64,000 nucleotides of DNA. It comes from Spirosoma endbachense (GTDB taxonomy: Bacteria; Bacteroidota; Bacteroidia; Cytophagales; Spirosomataceae). The position numbers and the translations under genes were made by a program. Positions 34,168-43,666 of this stretch are shown piece after piece. The stretch spans positions 1,887,749 through 1,951,748 of the forward strand of contig NZ_CP045997.1 in assembly GCF_010233585.1 (NCBI RefSeq), written 5' to 3'. Under the pieces are notes generated by a model. That model was not told where the DNA came from. It was given only the letters and a program-made list of their open reading frames with translations, and did no database searches. Position 1 is the first letter of the stretch; the number at the start of each line of letters is the position of its first letter.

Positions 34168-34184
34168 AAACTACAAACTTTTTT

Positions 34185-34712
34185 TTAAACGGCCTTAATT
34201 GGAAAAAGCTGCTGCTTGATTTCCTTAATGCGGTCGTTGAAATCGACGTTCGGATAATCTACATTCGGCAGTAAAGTAGCCTGTAGGTAGTCCATCACAA
34301 CTGAATCATGCGGAATGCGTTTACCCGTTAGTACACTGATGTATTTTGAGGTCATCCAGAGCACGTTTTTGAGGTGCGTCTTGGCATCGTCGGTCATCAC
34401 GAACTCCGTTACCAGGGTGTCTTCGTTATAATAAATCAGCCGGGAGGTTATTCGAATCCACTCACTCACCATGGCGGGGCGGATGTAAGCGATCTGATGT
34501 TGATAGACAACCCAACTCGTTTTTAACTCCCGAAACATCTGACCCGGATTGAAGTCATAAAGTGTGGCGACCTGATCTTCGCGAGCGTTGAAATAATAGT
34601 CGAAATATTTCGAGTTATTGAGGTGTTGGAGTGGGTCGCAGTCCTGAAAACGGATAATTACCCGTGTTTCAGTTTCTGTGGGGTATGTGCGGTTCGGGTC
34701 GCGATGAAACAT
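34185..34712 (-). CDS. Acyl-CoA thioesterase, hotdog fold (4HBT)
   Basis: 175 residues from ATG 34712; a start 69 bases upstream adds a basic tail not expected in the family. The hotdog signature is clear: RFQDCDPLQHLNNSKYFDYYFNARED, where the Asp and the HLNN loop form the active site of 4-hydroxybenzoyl-CoA/YbgC-type thioesterases, followed by IAYIRPAMVSEWIRI. It hydrolyses acyl-CoA or acyl-carrier thioesters in the cytosol; substrate not predictable. It precedes the symporter on the same strand with a short gap. Confidence 0.82.
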   Translation of the reverse strand: MFHRDPNRTYPTETETRVIIRFQDCDPLQHLNNSKYFDYYFNAREDQVATLYDFNPGQMFRELKTSWVVYQHQIAYIRPAMVSEWIRITSRLIYYNEDTLVTEFVMTDDAKTHLKNVLWMTSKYISVLTGKRIPHDSVVMDYLQATLLPNVDYPNVDFNDRIKEIKQQLFPIKAV

Positions 34713-34906
34713 GGCAGAACTAAGGTTTTTCGAGGTACGCTGGCTGGCCTGTTTTTTCCAGCGCTTTCGATCGGTTGACAATTTTCGCTAAATACAGAAA
34801 ATCTGCGAAATCCGAAAAATCAGTCGAATTCAGGTTCTGACAATTTTCTTCGATATTTACGTTAGTACAACAAATCCGGCTTTTTTATTCTCCTAATTGA
34901 GCATTT

Positions 34907-35356
34907 ATGAAAACTATGCGTAACCTGTTGCCAATCTTTTTTCTGCTTCTTTTTCAAACCGCTTTCGCCCCTAAAGACAATGCCGATGCGGTGGTCGGCA
35001 CCTGGCTTAATGGCACAAAAAAAGGGCATATTCAGATTTATAAGCAGGGCGGTACTTATTTCGGTAAACTTATCTGGGTTAGCGAACCCAATGATCCGGC
35101 TACGGGCAAACCCAAAACGGATATCCGCAATACAGATGCTTCCAAACGGAACCGCCCCCTGCAGAATCTGCTATTGATGTATAATTTCAAATTTGATGGC
35201 GGCAACGTGTGGAGTGACGGCAAGATTTATAATCCCGAAGATGGCAAAGAATATAATTGCAAGATGACTCTCAAAGACCCCAACACCCTCGACGTGCGTG
35301 GTTATGTAGGCATCTCACTTCTGGGCAAAACTCAGACCTGGACACGAATTAAATAA
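34907..35356 (+). CDS. DUF2147 domain-containing secreted protein
   Basis: 149 residues: signal peptide (MKTMRNLLPIFFLLLFQTAFA) and one DUF2147 domain (about 29-149). Recognisable parts are VVGTWLNGTKKGHIQIY near the start, the middle WSDGKIYNPEDGKEYNCKM and the end RGYVGISLLGKTQTWTR. These are small lipocalin-like periplasmic proteins whose function is unknown. It lies 63 bases before the flavin monooxygenase gene on the same strand and may share its transcript. Confidence 0.88.
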   Translation: MKTMRNLLPIFFLLLFQTAFAPKDNADAVVGTWLNGTKKGHIQIYKQGGTYFGKLIWVSEPNDPATGKPKTDIRNTDASKRNRPLQNLLLMYNFKFDGGNVWSDGKIYNPEDGKEYNCKMTLKDPNTLDVRGYVGISLLGKTQTWTRIK

Positions 35357-35419
35357 GGTGTTCGACTGGTAGTAACCCGCTTTGATTTACTTGCCGATTC
35401 AGTTGAAAACCGAAAACTC

Positions 35420-36553
35420 ATGCACACAATCATCATTGGAGCCGGACCCGCAGGACTGGCAATGGCGGGGCAATTAGCCCACTTAAATCAGCCATTTACC
35501 GTGCTGGAAGCCAGTGAGTACATCGGTTTCGCCTGGCGCAATCATTATGACCGTCTGCACCTGCATACCGTGAAGGAACACTCTGCACTTCCTCACCTGC
35601 CCTATCCAACCAATTACCCAACCTACGTTTCGCGTTTGCAGGTTGTTGAATACCTTGAACGCTATGCCGAACGGTTCAAAATACGGCCACTTTTCAATCA
35701 AAAAGTTACGAAAATCCAACGTGATCAGGACGGAATGTGGCAGGTAAAAACCGAAACAGACACATTCACGGCGGAGCGTGTTGTTGTGGCTACTGGCTAT
35801 AATCAAGTGCCTAATGTGCCGGATCTGCCCGGTCAGCGTGATTTTCGGGGTATTATCTGGCATAGCTACGAATACCGGAATGGCGCTCCCTTCCGCGATG
35901 AAAATGTGCTGATTGTCGGTATGGGTAATACGGGTGCCGAACTGGCCCTTGATTTACTGGAGCATGGCGCCAAACCGTTTATTTCGGTACGAAGACCAAT
36001 CAATATCATCCGGCGCGACGTATTCGGGCGGCCAGCACAACCGATCGCCATTTTCCTGAGCAAATTTCCACGCTGGTTCGCTGATTTTCTGGCGGGTCTC
36101 GCTCAGAAAATAAATGTGGGCGATGTATCGGCCTATGGCCTTGGTAAACCAGCGCACCCTCCTTCCTATGACACCCGGCGGGGCATCATTCCAGTTATTG
36201 ACATCGGCACGCTCGACCAGATTAAAGCCGGAAACATTACTGTCGTTCCGGGTATCGAGCGGGTAAATGCCAAAACCGTAACTTTTTCTGACAAACGTGA
36301 ATTGCCTTTCGACGCCATTATTCTGGCAACCGGTTATCGACCGGGCGTTACGGCTTTTCTTGACACAACGCTAACCGCTCGAATCCTGAATGATCGTGGC
36401 TACCCTAAACAGCTCTGGTTCAATGACAAGGATTTGCAGGGTCTCTATTTTCTGGGTTATACAACGCCCCTGACAGGTGTCATTTACAACCTGAATATTG
36501 ACTCGGATCGGATTGTGAAGCACATCGTTGAAAACAATTCTGTCTCGGCATAG
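35420..36553 (+). CDS. Flavin-containing monooxygenase (NAD(P)/FAD-dependent, YUCCA/CzcO-like)
   Basis: 377 residues with two Rossmann folds: FAD-binding GAGPAG (7-12) and NAD(P)-binding GMGNTG (167-172). Between them stands the FMO-identifying motif F-x-G-x-x-x-H-x-x-x-Y at 142-152 ([11 protein letters not shown]). The late ATGY motif (ILATGYRPG) is also present. Such enzymes use NADPH and O2 to oxygenate N or S centres or ketones. No neighbouring pathway gene points to a substrate. The start ATG is the first residue of the FAD-binding strand (MHTIIIGAG). Confidence 0.9.
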   Translation: MHTIIIGAGPAGLAMAGQLAHLNQPFTVLEASEYIGFAWRNHYDRLHLHTVKEHSALPHLPYPTNYPTYVSRLQVVEYLERYAERFKIRPLFNQKVTKIQRDQDGMWQVKTETDTFTAERVVVATGYNQVPNVPDLPGQRDFRGIIWHSYEYRNGAPFRDENVLIVGMGNTGAELALDLLEHGAKPFISVRRPINIIRRDVFGRPAQPIAIFLSKFPRWFADFLAGLAQKINVGDVSAYGLGKPAHPPSYDTRRGIIPVIDIGTLDQIKAGNITVVPGIERVNAKTVTFSDKRELPFDAIILATGYRPGVTAFLDTTLTARILNDRGYPKQLWFNDKDLQGLYFLGYTTPLTGVIYNLNIDSDRIVKHIVENNSVSA

Positions 36554-36611
36554 TTCTATTAACGTAGTCAAGATGATTACAAGATCATTCAACGTTATAA
36601 ACACTACGATC

Positions 36612-36797
36612 ATGAACGAGACAACCGTAAAAGGAGGCTGGAACGAATTGAAAGGTAAGATCAAACAAGCCTACGGCGACCTAACCGACGACGATCTAAC
36701 CTATCAGGAAGGTCAGGAAGACGAAATGTGGGGGAAAATCCAGCAAAAAACAGGGAAGACAAAAGACGAAATCAATAAAGCGATTGCCGATCTGTAA
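36612..36797 (+). CDS. CsbD-family stress protein
   Basis: 61 residues from ATG 36612 ([22 protein letters not shown]). The frame opens earlier but the upstream part is unlike the family. Highly charged and helical, with the CsbD hallmarks W-x-x-x-K-G-x-x-K, GDLTDDDL and GxxDxxxGxxQxxxG-like spacing ([22 protein letters not shown]). CsbD proteins are general-stress proteins of unknown mechanism. An intrinsic terminator follows. Confidence 0.92.
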   Translation: MNETTVKGGWNELKGKIKQAYGDLTDDDLTYQEGQEDEMWGKIQQKTGKTKDEINKAIADL

Positions 36798-36819
36798 AAA
36801 GATCATAATCGATTGATAG

Positions 36820-36851
36820 AAAGCCGGAATCGAAAGAGTCCGGCTTTTTTT
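36820..36851 (+). terminator. Intrinsic terminator after the CsbD gene
   Basis: AAAGCCGGA (36820-36828) pairs with TCCGGCTTT (36839-36847) around a 10-base loop and is followed by further T residues to 36851. It begins 22 bases after the CsbD stop. Confidence 0.85.
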
Positions 36852-37189
36852 ATGGGCATTTTTTAGCTCATTCCCAGAATCCTACCACAAGATATATTTC
36901 GGCCAGTATCAAGGATAAAACAGCTTCCGGGATTTATTCTGCTGCATTCATCATCAGTAGCATTCTTTTCGAAATGTCTTTATTGACTACGCAATTACTT
37001 ACCGGTCGTATCCTACCTTACGGTTGTCTAATCTGTAACCAGCTAATCCTGAGTCAGATTAGGGCTTTCGTTGGGATGAATTGACTCGGTAGTTAATTCT
37101 AGAATCAACCTCACAACCTGTAATTGAAAAGCCAGTCGCATAATCAGCTGATTATGTTATTGGTCATTATTGGACACTAATTTCAACGG
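36852..37189. other. Intergenic region, no gene seen
   Basis: The stretch between the CsbD terminator and the outer-membrane protein gene carries no convincing gene. It presumably holds the promoter of the latter, but I found no full consensus; CAGCTGATTATG near 37146 is a short palindromic patch only. Confidence 0.35.
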
Positions 37190-39661
37190 ATGAAAACACT
37201 ATTACTTCTCTCGTTCACGTGGGTAACTATTCTGGCTAAAGCACAACAAACGCCCCTATCGCCACCAACTTCATCGTCGCTGACACAGTCAGTCAATAGT
37301 GCGACTAACTTTGGTAAAATTAGCGGAACTGTGATGGATGAAGCACAGAATAAACCCGTTGAGTTTGCTACAGTTGCGCTAATAAACCCACAAACTGAAA
37401 AACCCATAACCGGCACGACTACCGATGAACAGGGTAAGTTCACGATCAATAATGTGCAGACAGGCATCTATCGGATAGTTATCAGTTTTCTGGGTTACGA
37501 TAATAAAACGATCCCAATCGTCACCGTTAGTAAAACGGGGGTAGTAACGGCACTGGGCGTCTTGTCGCTGCGTGCTAACAGCCAGACACTCAATGAAGTG
37601 GTAGTCACTGGCGAAAAAGCGTTGATTGAAGATAAAGATGATCGACTGGTGTATAATGCCGACAAGGATCTGACCAATACTGGCGGCACCGCCATCGATG
37701 TCTTAAAAAAAGTCCCACTCCTGACCGTCGACCCAGATGGAACAGTACAGTTGAAAGGCAGTAGCAGTATTAAAGTCCTGATCAACAACAAACCCTCAAG
37801 CATTATGGCCCGCAGCATTAGCGAGGCCCTGCAAATGATTCCGGCGGAATTGATCAAATCCGTTGAAGTCATTACGGCTCCATCAGCCAAATACGACTCT
37901 GAAGGTACGGCAGGCATTATCAATATCATCACGAAGAATCAGTTACAGGGACTTACTGGCGGCATTACCAGCTCGGTTGGTAGCCGGAGAAATAATCTCG
38001 GTGGCAATTTTAACCTGAAACGAAATAAGCTCAGCATTACGGCCTACGGGGGTACTAACTGGAGCAATTATTATGGCAATTCAGCGACGGTTCGGCAAAA
38101 TTTACGGGACGGAAATGTATTTAGTATCATCACGCAAAGTAACACATTCAAAAATCGCGGGAACTCGCAATTCGGCTCCTTCAGCATCGACTATGATTTG
38201 GATTCAACGAATCGCATTGGCGTAGATGCCAATTTCGGGAAGGATTCACGCAATACGTTCTCCACGCGGGATACGCGCCAGAGTATCGACACGGTGCTGG
38301 CTTTTCGTCGATACAACGAAAGTCAGAATCGCAACAACAGCATGGATGTCAATTTCAACTACACCAAAACATTCAAGCGAAGTCCCGATCAGGAATATAC
38401 CTTTCTGGCCCAGTATAACCAGAATGACAATCAGAGTGCCTATAAACTGAATCAATTCCCACTGCCCGTTGAAGATATCGTTACCTATCGGGAACGCAAT
38501 GAAAATCAAAACCAGCAAAGTGAACTGACTTTACAGACGGATTACGCTCACCCCTTTTCGACCACCAAACGACGTATTCTGGAAGTAGGCTCGAAATTGA
38601 TCGCCCGGAATGTGGGGAGTGACTATCGGCTGGAAAATGCTCCTGACGGATCGCTGAATTTCCGGGAAGACCCGCGCCGGTCGAATGAATTTAATTATAA
38701 ACAATCGGTCTGGGCTTCGTATGCATCGTTTCGGTTGCGAACAGAAAATCGCTGGAATTTTAATGTGGGTGGACGATTTGAAATGACCACGATCAACGCC
38801 GATTTCATTTCGACGGCTACCCGTTTCAGTGACCGGTATCAGAATTTCCTGCCCAATCTGAGCATCTCGAAACGCCTGGGCAACGAGCAGCGGATACGAG
38901 TCAATTATAGCCAGCGAATCCAGCGTCCTTCCATTAATTTTTTGAATCCATACGTCAATTATGCCGATCCTAAAAACATTCAGACCGGCAATCCGTACCT
39001 CGACCCCGAATTAACCCACTCCGTCGAACTGTCGTACAGTACGTTCACCAAAGGCGGCACAACCATCAATCTGATGATTTTTGGTCGCCAGACCAACAAC
39101 GCAATCGAACGGATAACAACGGTCGATTCCACAGGAGTGTCAAACAGTACCTATCGAAACATTTCACGTAATGCCACCTACGGCTTTAACTGGTTCGGTG
39201 CCGTAAAACCGGTGAAGCAGTGGAATCTGAGCGGTTCGGTAGGTATGAACTACAACTTACTGAACAGCCCGTCCCTTCAGATTACGAATAAAAACTGGAG
39301 TTATCAGTTCAATCTGAATTCGTCGGTGCAATTACCCAAGGACATAAGCATTCAGGTCAATGGGTCCTATACGTCCCGTCGTATTCAGTTGCAGGGGCAG
39401 TCGTCCGGGTTCTATTATTACGGATTTTCGGCCCGGAAGGAATTCAAAAAGCAAAATTTCTCAGTCACCGCTAATTTCGAGAACCCGTTCCGGGAATACA
39501 ATATCGTTGAGAATTACCTGCGTACAACGACCTTCCTGTCCGATGGCATCAATTATAATGTGGTCCGGAACATCCGCCTATCGTTGAACTGGCGTTTTGG
39601 AAAAATGAAAACTTCGACAGATCGGGAAAAGAAAAAGATCAATAACGATGACAGGAAGTAG
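37190..39661 (+). CDS. TonB-receptor-like outer-membrane beta-barrel protein (OMP_b-brl_3)
   Basis: 823 residues: signal peptide (MKTLLLLSFTWVTILAKAQ), a CarboxypepD_reg-like domain (about 43-130; KISGTVMDEAQNKPVEFATVAL), a plug-like domain (about 135-250; LNEVVVTGEKALIEDKDDRLVYN) and a long beta-barrel with many Asn-rich loops to about 810. The pattern of a plug followed by a PF14905-type barrel identifies a Bacteroidota family of uncharacterised TonB-dependent-like proteins. It ends in a basic tail (TDREKKKINNDDRK), which is unusual because barrels normally end in an aromatic residue. Ligand unknown; no SusD-like partner is adjacent. Confidence 0.85.
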   Translation: MKTLLLLSFTWVTILAKAQQTPLSPPTSSSLTQSVNSATNFGKISGTVMDEAQNKPVEFATVALINPQTEKPITGTTTDEQGKFTINNVQTGIYRIVISFLGYDNKTIPIVTVSKTGVVTALGVLSLRANSQTLNEVVVTGEKALIEDKDDRLVYNADKDLTNTGGTAIDVLKKVPLLTVDPDGTVQLKGSSSIKVLINNKPSSIMARSISEALQMIPAELIKSVEVITAPSAKYDSEGTAGIINIITKNQLQGLTGGITSSVGSRRNNLGGNFNLKRNKLSITAYGGTNWSNYYGNSATVRQNLRDGNVFSIITQSNTFKNRGNSQFGSFSIDYDLDSTNRIGVDANFGKDSRNTFSTRDTRQSIDTVLAFRRYNESQNRNNSMDVNFNYTKTFKRSPDQEYTFLAQYNQNDNQSAYKLNQFPLPVEDIVTYRERNENQNQQSELTLQTDYAHPFSTTKRRILEVGSKLIARNVGSDYRLENAPDGSLNFREDPRRSNEFNYKQSVWASYASFRLRTENRWNFNVGGRFEMTTINADFISTATRFSDRYQNFLPNLSISKRLGNEQRIRVNYSQRIQRPSINFLNPYVNYADPKNIQTGNPYLDPELTHSVELSYSTFTKGGTTINLMIFGRQTNNAIERITTVDSTGVSNSTYRNISRNATYGFNWFGAVKPVKQWNLSGSVGMNYNLLNSPSLQITNKNWSYQFNLNSSVQLPKDISIQVNGSYTSRRIQLQGQSSGFYYYGFSARKEFKKQNFSVTANFENPFREYNIVENYLRTTTFLSDGINYNVVRNIRLSLNWRFGKMKTSTDREKKKINNDDRK

Positions 39662-39697
39662 GTTCGCTGACGGTTTCGTAAGCTTACCTTCATGATC

Positions 39698-39728
39698 AAA
39701 AACGGCAACTTCGTAGGCCGTTTTCTCT
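39698..39728 (+). terminator. Intrinsic terminator after the outer-membrane barrel gene
   Basis: AAAACGGC (39699-39706) pairs with GCCGTTTT (39717-39724) with a 10-base loop, and the T-rich stretch continues briefly. It separates the barrel gene from the efflux operon. Confidence 0.7.
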
Positions 39729-39797
39729 GTTTCGTTTAAAATCAGTAGAATCTTCGTTCAGAAACGATTTTCCTTTGGGCATCCATTCGTTATTCTT

Positions 39798-41114
39798 ATG
39801 AATCGGTATGCTCTTAGCGGCCTGATGTTTTTTTCGCTTACCGTAAACGCCCAAACGGTTGTCACGACGGTGCAGGAAGTCCTGGCACTGGCCCGACGCA
39901 ATAATCCGGAACTGATAAACGCCCGGCAAAATCGGCTGACTCAGGCTCAGCAACGAACAGCTTCCCGGGCAAATCTACTCCCACAGGCTCGCTTTTTCAC
40001 GAACTTCGACTACAATTTTGCCCTGCCAGTACAGTTGGTTCCGGCTGAATTTTTAGGGGGAAAGCCGGGGGAGTTTCGTTCACTGCAATTTGGATTGCCT
40101 TATGTGCTGGCTGCCGGTACCGAAGTTACGGTTCCGGTTATAAACCGACCCGCTCGGGCCGATCTTGGTATTGTGGAGCAAAACCTCCGCATCACCGATA
40201 CGCAAACATTGGTTTTGCAGGACGAGATTTCGACCCAAACCGCCCGCGTTTATCATGCCACGCTTCTGACCCGTTCGGCAATTGCGCTTACCCGTCGGAA
40301 TCTACTGGCCGCCGACACGCTCACTCAAATTGCCCGCGATCGGCTTGACAAAGGGCTCATTGAACCACTGGAATATAACCGGATTCGGTCGGTACAACTG
40401 ACCACGGCCGATGTGCTCTACCAAAACGAGCTAACCTATGTCCGTAATCTGAACCAGCTCAAACTGATTCTGGGGCTGGCCCCAACCGATAGTCTGGTGT
40501 TGTCGCAGGATCTTACCATACAAAGCGCAACGACCGCCATAACGGCTTCGGTGTTTAGCCCCGTTGAACGCCCACAGGTAACGCTCCAGCAGGCTCGTAT
40601 CGAGCTTTCCCGACTGCAACTCAACCGCGAACGACTACAACGATGGCCCACTCTTTCGGCCTATGGCCGGTTTACCGAACAGGCCCAGCGCAGCCAGATC
40701 AATTTCCTGAATACAAACCAGCCGTGGTATACAATTGGCGTAGCAGGACTGCAATTCAACTGGCCGATTTTTACGGGAGGGCTGCGTACCAGCAACATTA
40801 CCCGCGCCCGCCTGCAACTAAAAGTAGCCGAGTCTGAACTGGATTATGAGCGAAAACGGCAGCAAACCGATCATGAAGATGTTCGGAATACGTATAATCA
40901 GGCGATTCGATCGCTGGACTTAAACCGCCAGAATTATGAACTCAACAATCAGAACGTCGAGATTGCACTGATCAAATATCGATCCGGCCTGTTTGCTTAC
41001 GATCAGTATCTGAACGTTTTCAATGAAGCGTTGACGGCGCAAAATCGGTACCTGAATAATCTGTCGACCGTATTTATCAATCAGACGATTTTGCAAATCC
41101 GAAGTGGGCAGTAA
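39798..41114 (+). CDS. TolC-family outer-membrane efflux protein
   Basis: 438 residues: short signal peptide (MNRYALSGLMFFSLTVNAQ), then two outer-membrane-efflux repeats with the long coiled-coil helices of TolC (about 25-215 and 235-435; heptad-like stretches such as LALARRNNPELINARQNRL and ARIELSRLQLNRERLQ). It forms the trimeric outer-membrane exit duct. It is the first gene of a six-gene operon with an adaptor, an FtsX-type permease, an ATPase, a histidine kinase and a response regulator. Confidence 0.92.
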   Translation: MNRYALSGLMFFSLTVNAQTVVTTVQEVLALARRNNPELINARQNRLTQAQQRTASRANLLPQARFFTNFDYNFALPVQLVPAEFLGGKPGEFRSLQFGLPYVLAAGTEVTVPVINRPARADLGIVEQNLRITDTQTLVLQDEISTQTARVYHATLLTRSAIALTRRNLLAADTLTQIARDRLDKGLIEPLEYNRIRSVQLTTADVLYQNELTYVRNLNQLKLILGLAPTDSLVLSQDLTIQSATTAITASVFSPVERPQVTLQQARIELSRLQLNRERLQRWPTLSAYGRFTEQAQRSQINFLNTNQPWYTIGVAGLQFNWPIFTGGLRTSNITRARLQLKVAESELDYERKRQQTDHEDVRNTYNQAIRSLDLNRQNYELNNQNVEIALIKYRSGLFAYDQYLNVFNEALTAQNRYLNNLSTVFINQTILQIRSGQ

Positions 41115-41182
41115 CCGAACACGTTGAGGTACTAATCAAGAAATCTGGTTGATCCTTTAGAATCGATCCATTGTATAGCCTA

Positions 41183-42277
41183 ATGAAAACCGCATTTTAC
41201 CTATCTGCAATTGTGTTGCTTGTTGCCGCCTGTCATCAGGGCAGCGATGGCCTTTTGCCCACCTATCGCGAACTCACCGAAGCTGTTTATGCCTCGGGTA
41301 ACATATATCCACGCAATGAGTATATCGTTACGGCCGATGCCACTGGCGTTTTACAACAACGATTGGTGAATGAGGGGGACTCCATTCGCCGGAATCAACT
41401 ACTATTCGTACTGGAAAGCGACACCGAAGATGCCCGCCAGCAGGCAGCCGCAAATGCCTATCGGCAGGCGCGTGCGAATCTGGGGAATAACTCCCCCATT
41501 CTGGCCGAACTGGAAGCGCAGGTACGTAATGCCCGAATACGGCTCAGTAACGATTCGATCAATTACAACCGATTCCGCGATCTGTACGGCAAGAATGCAA
41601 CCTCAAGAGCAGAACTGGAACGCGCTGAACTGAACTATACGCTGTCGCACAACAACCTGCGCGCTCAGGTCAACACCTTGCAACGCAGCCGCGATCAGAT
41701 TGCACTCGACGTTGCCAATAACCGCAGCCAGTTGGTTAGTTCTGAAGTAGCCGGACGCAACACGCGCATTCGCAGTTTCGTGACTGGGAAAGTCTACGAA
41801 GTGTACAAAGATCCGGGTGAGGTTGTCCGGCCCGGCGAGCAGCTTGCCCTTGTGGGTAGCGGCAATCAGATATACGCGCAGTTGGCGGTCGATGAAAGCG
41901 ATTTCGGTCGGCTCCGGGTCGGGCAGGAGGTTGTTCTGAAAGCTGACGTTTACCCCGATAAAGTATTCAAGGCCCGTGTTAGCAAGATTTATCCAAAACT
42001 CAACCGCACCGACCAATCGTTCCGGGCCGATGCTGAATTTGTTGGCGAACGACCCGCATCCTATTACGGGCTGACCGTAGAAGCCAACATCATTATCAGC
42101 CAGAACCCGCACGCTCTGACAATCCCGAAATCCTATGTCATCGGCAATGATAGTGTCTGGATTGAGCAGGACGGCAAAAAACAGAAAGTAAAATTCCAGA
42201 AAGGAGCCGAAAACTTTGACCTCGTCGAAGTAAAAAGCGGCCTGACGGCGACCTCAAAACTAATTGCGAATGAGTGA
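41183..42277 (+). CDS. HlyD/MacA-type periplasmic adaptor lipoprotein
   Basis: 364 residues from ATG 41183; a TTG four codons upstream is less likely. Lipoprotein signal LLVAAC (Cys17). Then a lipoyl/barrel-sandwich half (GVLQQRLVNEGDSIRRNQLLF), a long alpha-hairpin coiled coil (about 90-180), the second lipoyl half (GKVYEVYKDPGEVVRPGEQLALVG) and a beta-barrel domain. It bridges the inner-membrane permease and the TolC duct. Its 3' end and the following gap form an imperfect hairpin (42272-42347). Confidence 0.9.
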   Translation: MKTAFYLSAIVLLVAACHQGSDGLLPTYRELTEAVYASGNIYPRNEYIVTADATGVLQQRLVNEGDSIRRNQLLFVLESDTEDARQQAAANAYRQARANLGNNSPILAELEAQVRNARIRLSNDSINYNRFRDLYGKNATSRAELERAELNYTLSHNNLRAQVNTLQRSRDQIALDVANNRSQLVSSEVAGRNTRIRSFVTGKVYEVYKDPGEVVRPGEQLALVGSGNQIYAQLAVDESDFGRLRVGQEVVLKADVYPDKVFKARVSKIYPKLNRTDQSFRADAEFVGERPASYYGLTVEANIIISQNPHALTIPKSYVIGNDSVWIEQDGKKQKVKFQKGAENFDLVEVKSGLTATSKLIANE

Positions 42278-42347
42278 TAGAGCGAACGCATTCGCCGGGT
42301 TGTATATCCCCATTCATTGACTCATTCAATCTTTCGCTCATTCACTC
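42272..42347 (+). repeat. Imperfect inverted repeat inside the efflux operon
   Basis: GAGTGATAGAGCGAA (42272-42286) and TTCGCTCATTCACTC (42333-42347) match in 13 of 15 positions. The left arm includes the adaptor stop codon, and the right arm ends 10 bases before the permease ATG. The intervening bases are low-complexity (ATTCATTGACTCATTCAAT). It may tune translation of the permease or stabilise processed mRNA. Confidence 0.5.
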
Positions 42348-42357
42348 ATTTAGCCTC

Positions 42358-43608
42358 ATGGACCTTCACATCGCATCGCAGATTGCCCGGACGCACCTGA
42401 TGGCGAAAAAGCGCCAGACGCTCGTTGCCATGCTTGGCGTAACGTTCGGCATTGCTATGTTCATCACCATGATTTCGTTTATGCAGGGGGTAAATCAGTT
42501 TCTGGAAGATTCCGCGCTGGATGCCAGTCCCCACATCCGACTCTATAACGAAGTGAACACCCAACGCCCCGGCCTGATCGAGCAACTATGGCCCGGCCAG
42601 TTCAACGTTATTTACCACCAGAAACCCAAAGATGAACAGGCCCGAATCAAGAATGGTCTCACCATTGCCGAACGTATCGAACGCGAGCCCGGTGTACTTG
42701 GCGTTTCGCCACAGGTAGCCACACAGGTGTTTTACAACAATGGACCCATTCAGCTCTCGGGCACAATTGCCGGTGTCGATATTGAGCGTGAAAACAGGCT
42801 CTACAATCTAAAATCACGGCTAAAATCAGGAAGCCTGAGTACCTTAAAAACGAACCCCGACGGCCTGATTATGGGCACGGTTCTGGCCAGAAAACTCAAC
42901 GTTCGCGTGGGCGACAAAGTAACGGTAACGACACCCAAAGGCGGTACGCGTATCCTGCGTGTAGTCGGCACGTTTGGATTTGGCGTCGGTACTGTCGACA
43001 ATACCAAGAGCTATGGAAACCTGTCGACTGTGCAGGAAATTCTTCAGAGAGATCCCAGCTACATCACCGACATTCACATCAAAATGATCGATCCATTGCA
43101 GGCTATTCCGTTCGGGAAGCGGCTCCGGGTTGTTTACGGCTACTACACCGAAGATTGGGCAACAGCTAACACCGCAATTCTGGCGGGCGAAAAAATCCGA
43201 AATATGTTAACGTATGTCGTTTCTATTACCCTTCTTGTTGTGGCCGGGTTCGGCATTTACAACATTATGAACATGACGGTAATCAACAAAATCAAGGATA
43301 TCGCCATCCTGAAAGCCACGGGTTTCGATGGGCGCGACATTATTGCCATTTTTCTGTTACAGGCCGCTTTTATTGGTCTGTCGGGTGGTTTATTGGGGCT
43401 CGGCATTGGGTTTGGTTTAAGTTATCTGTTGTCCATTACGCCTTTCGATGCGGGTGATTTTTTAAGTCTGAAAACGTTTCCCGTCATTTTTGCGGCTAAA
43501 TATTACATCATGGGTATGCTGTTCGGCGTCATAACTACCGTGCTGGCGGGATTTTTCCCCTCGCGCAAGGCCGCACAGGTAGACCCTGTAGCTATTTTGA
43601 GAGGCTAA
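42358..43608 (+). CDS. ABC transporter permease, FtsX/MacB type
   Basis: 416 residues from ATG 42358 (MDLHIASQIARTHLMAKKRQ), a start that places the first helix correctly; the frame opens 84 bases earlier in low-complexity sequence. Topology: helix 1 (about 22-42), a large periplasmic MacB_PCD domain (about 45-270), then three C-terminal helices with the FtsX motif (IMNMTVINKIKDIAILKATGFDGRDI) and the family end (FPSRKAAQVDPVAILRG). MacB-like permeases do not pump through a channel but drive the adaptor-TolC assembly mechanically to expel substrates from the periplasm. Confidence 0.92.
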   Translation: MDLHIASQIARTHLMAKKRQTLVAMLGVTFGIAMFITMISFMQGVNQFLEDSALDASPHIRLYNEVNTQRPGLIEQLWPGQFNVIYHQKPKDEQARIKNGLTIAERIEREPGVLGVSPQVATQVFYNNGPIQLSGTIAGVDIERENRLYNLKSRLKSGSLSTLKTNPDGLIMGTVLARKLNVRVGDKVTVTTPKGGTRILRVVGTFGFGVGTVDNTKSYGNLSTVQEILQRDPSYITDIHIKMIDPLQAIPFGKRLRVVYGYYTEDWATANTAILAGEKIRNMLTYVVSITLLVVAGFGIYNIMNMTVINKIKDIAILKATGFDGRDIIAIFLLQAAFIGLSGGLLGLGIGFGLSYLLSITPFDAGDFLSLKTFPVIFAAKYYIMGMLFGVITTVLAGFFPSRKAAQVDPVAILRG

Positions 43609-43666
43609 ATTTTCAGGGATGATAGACAATGCACCTCTATCATCCATCTTATTGCATACATCTTAC

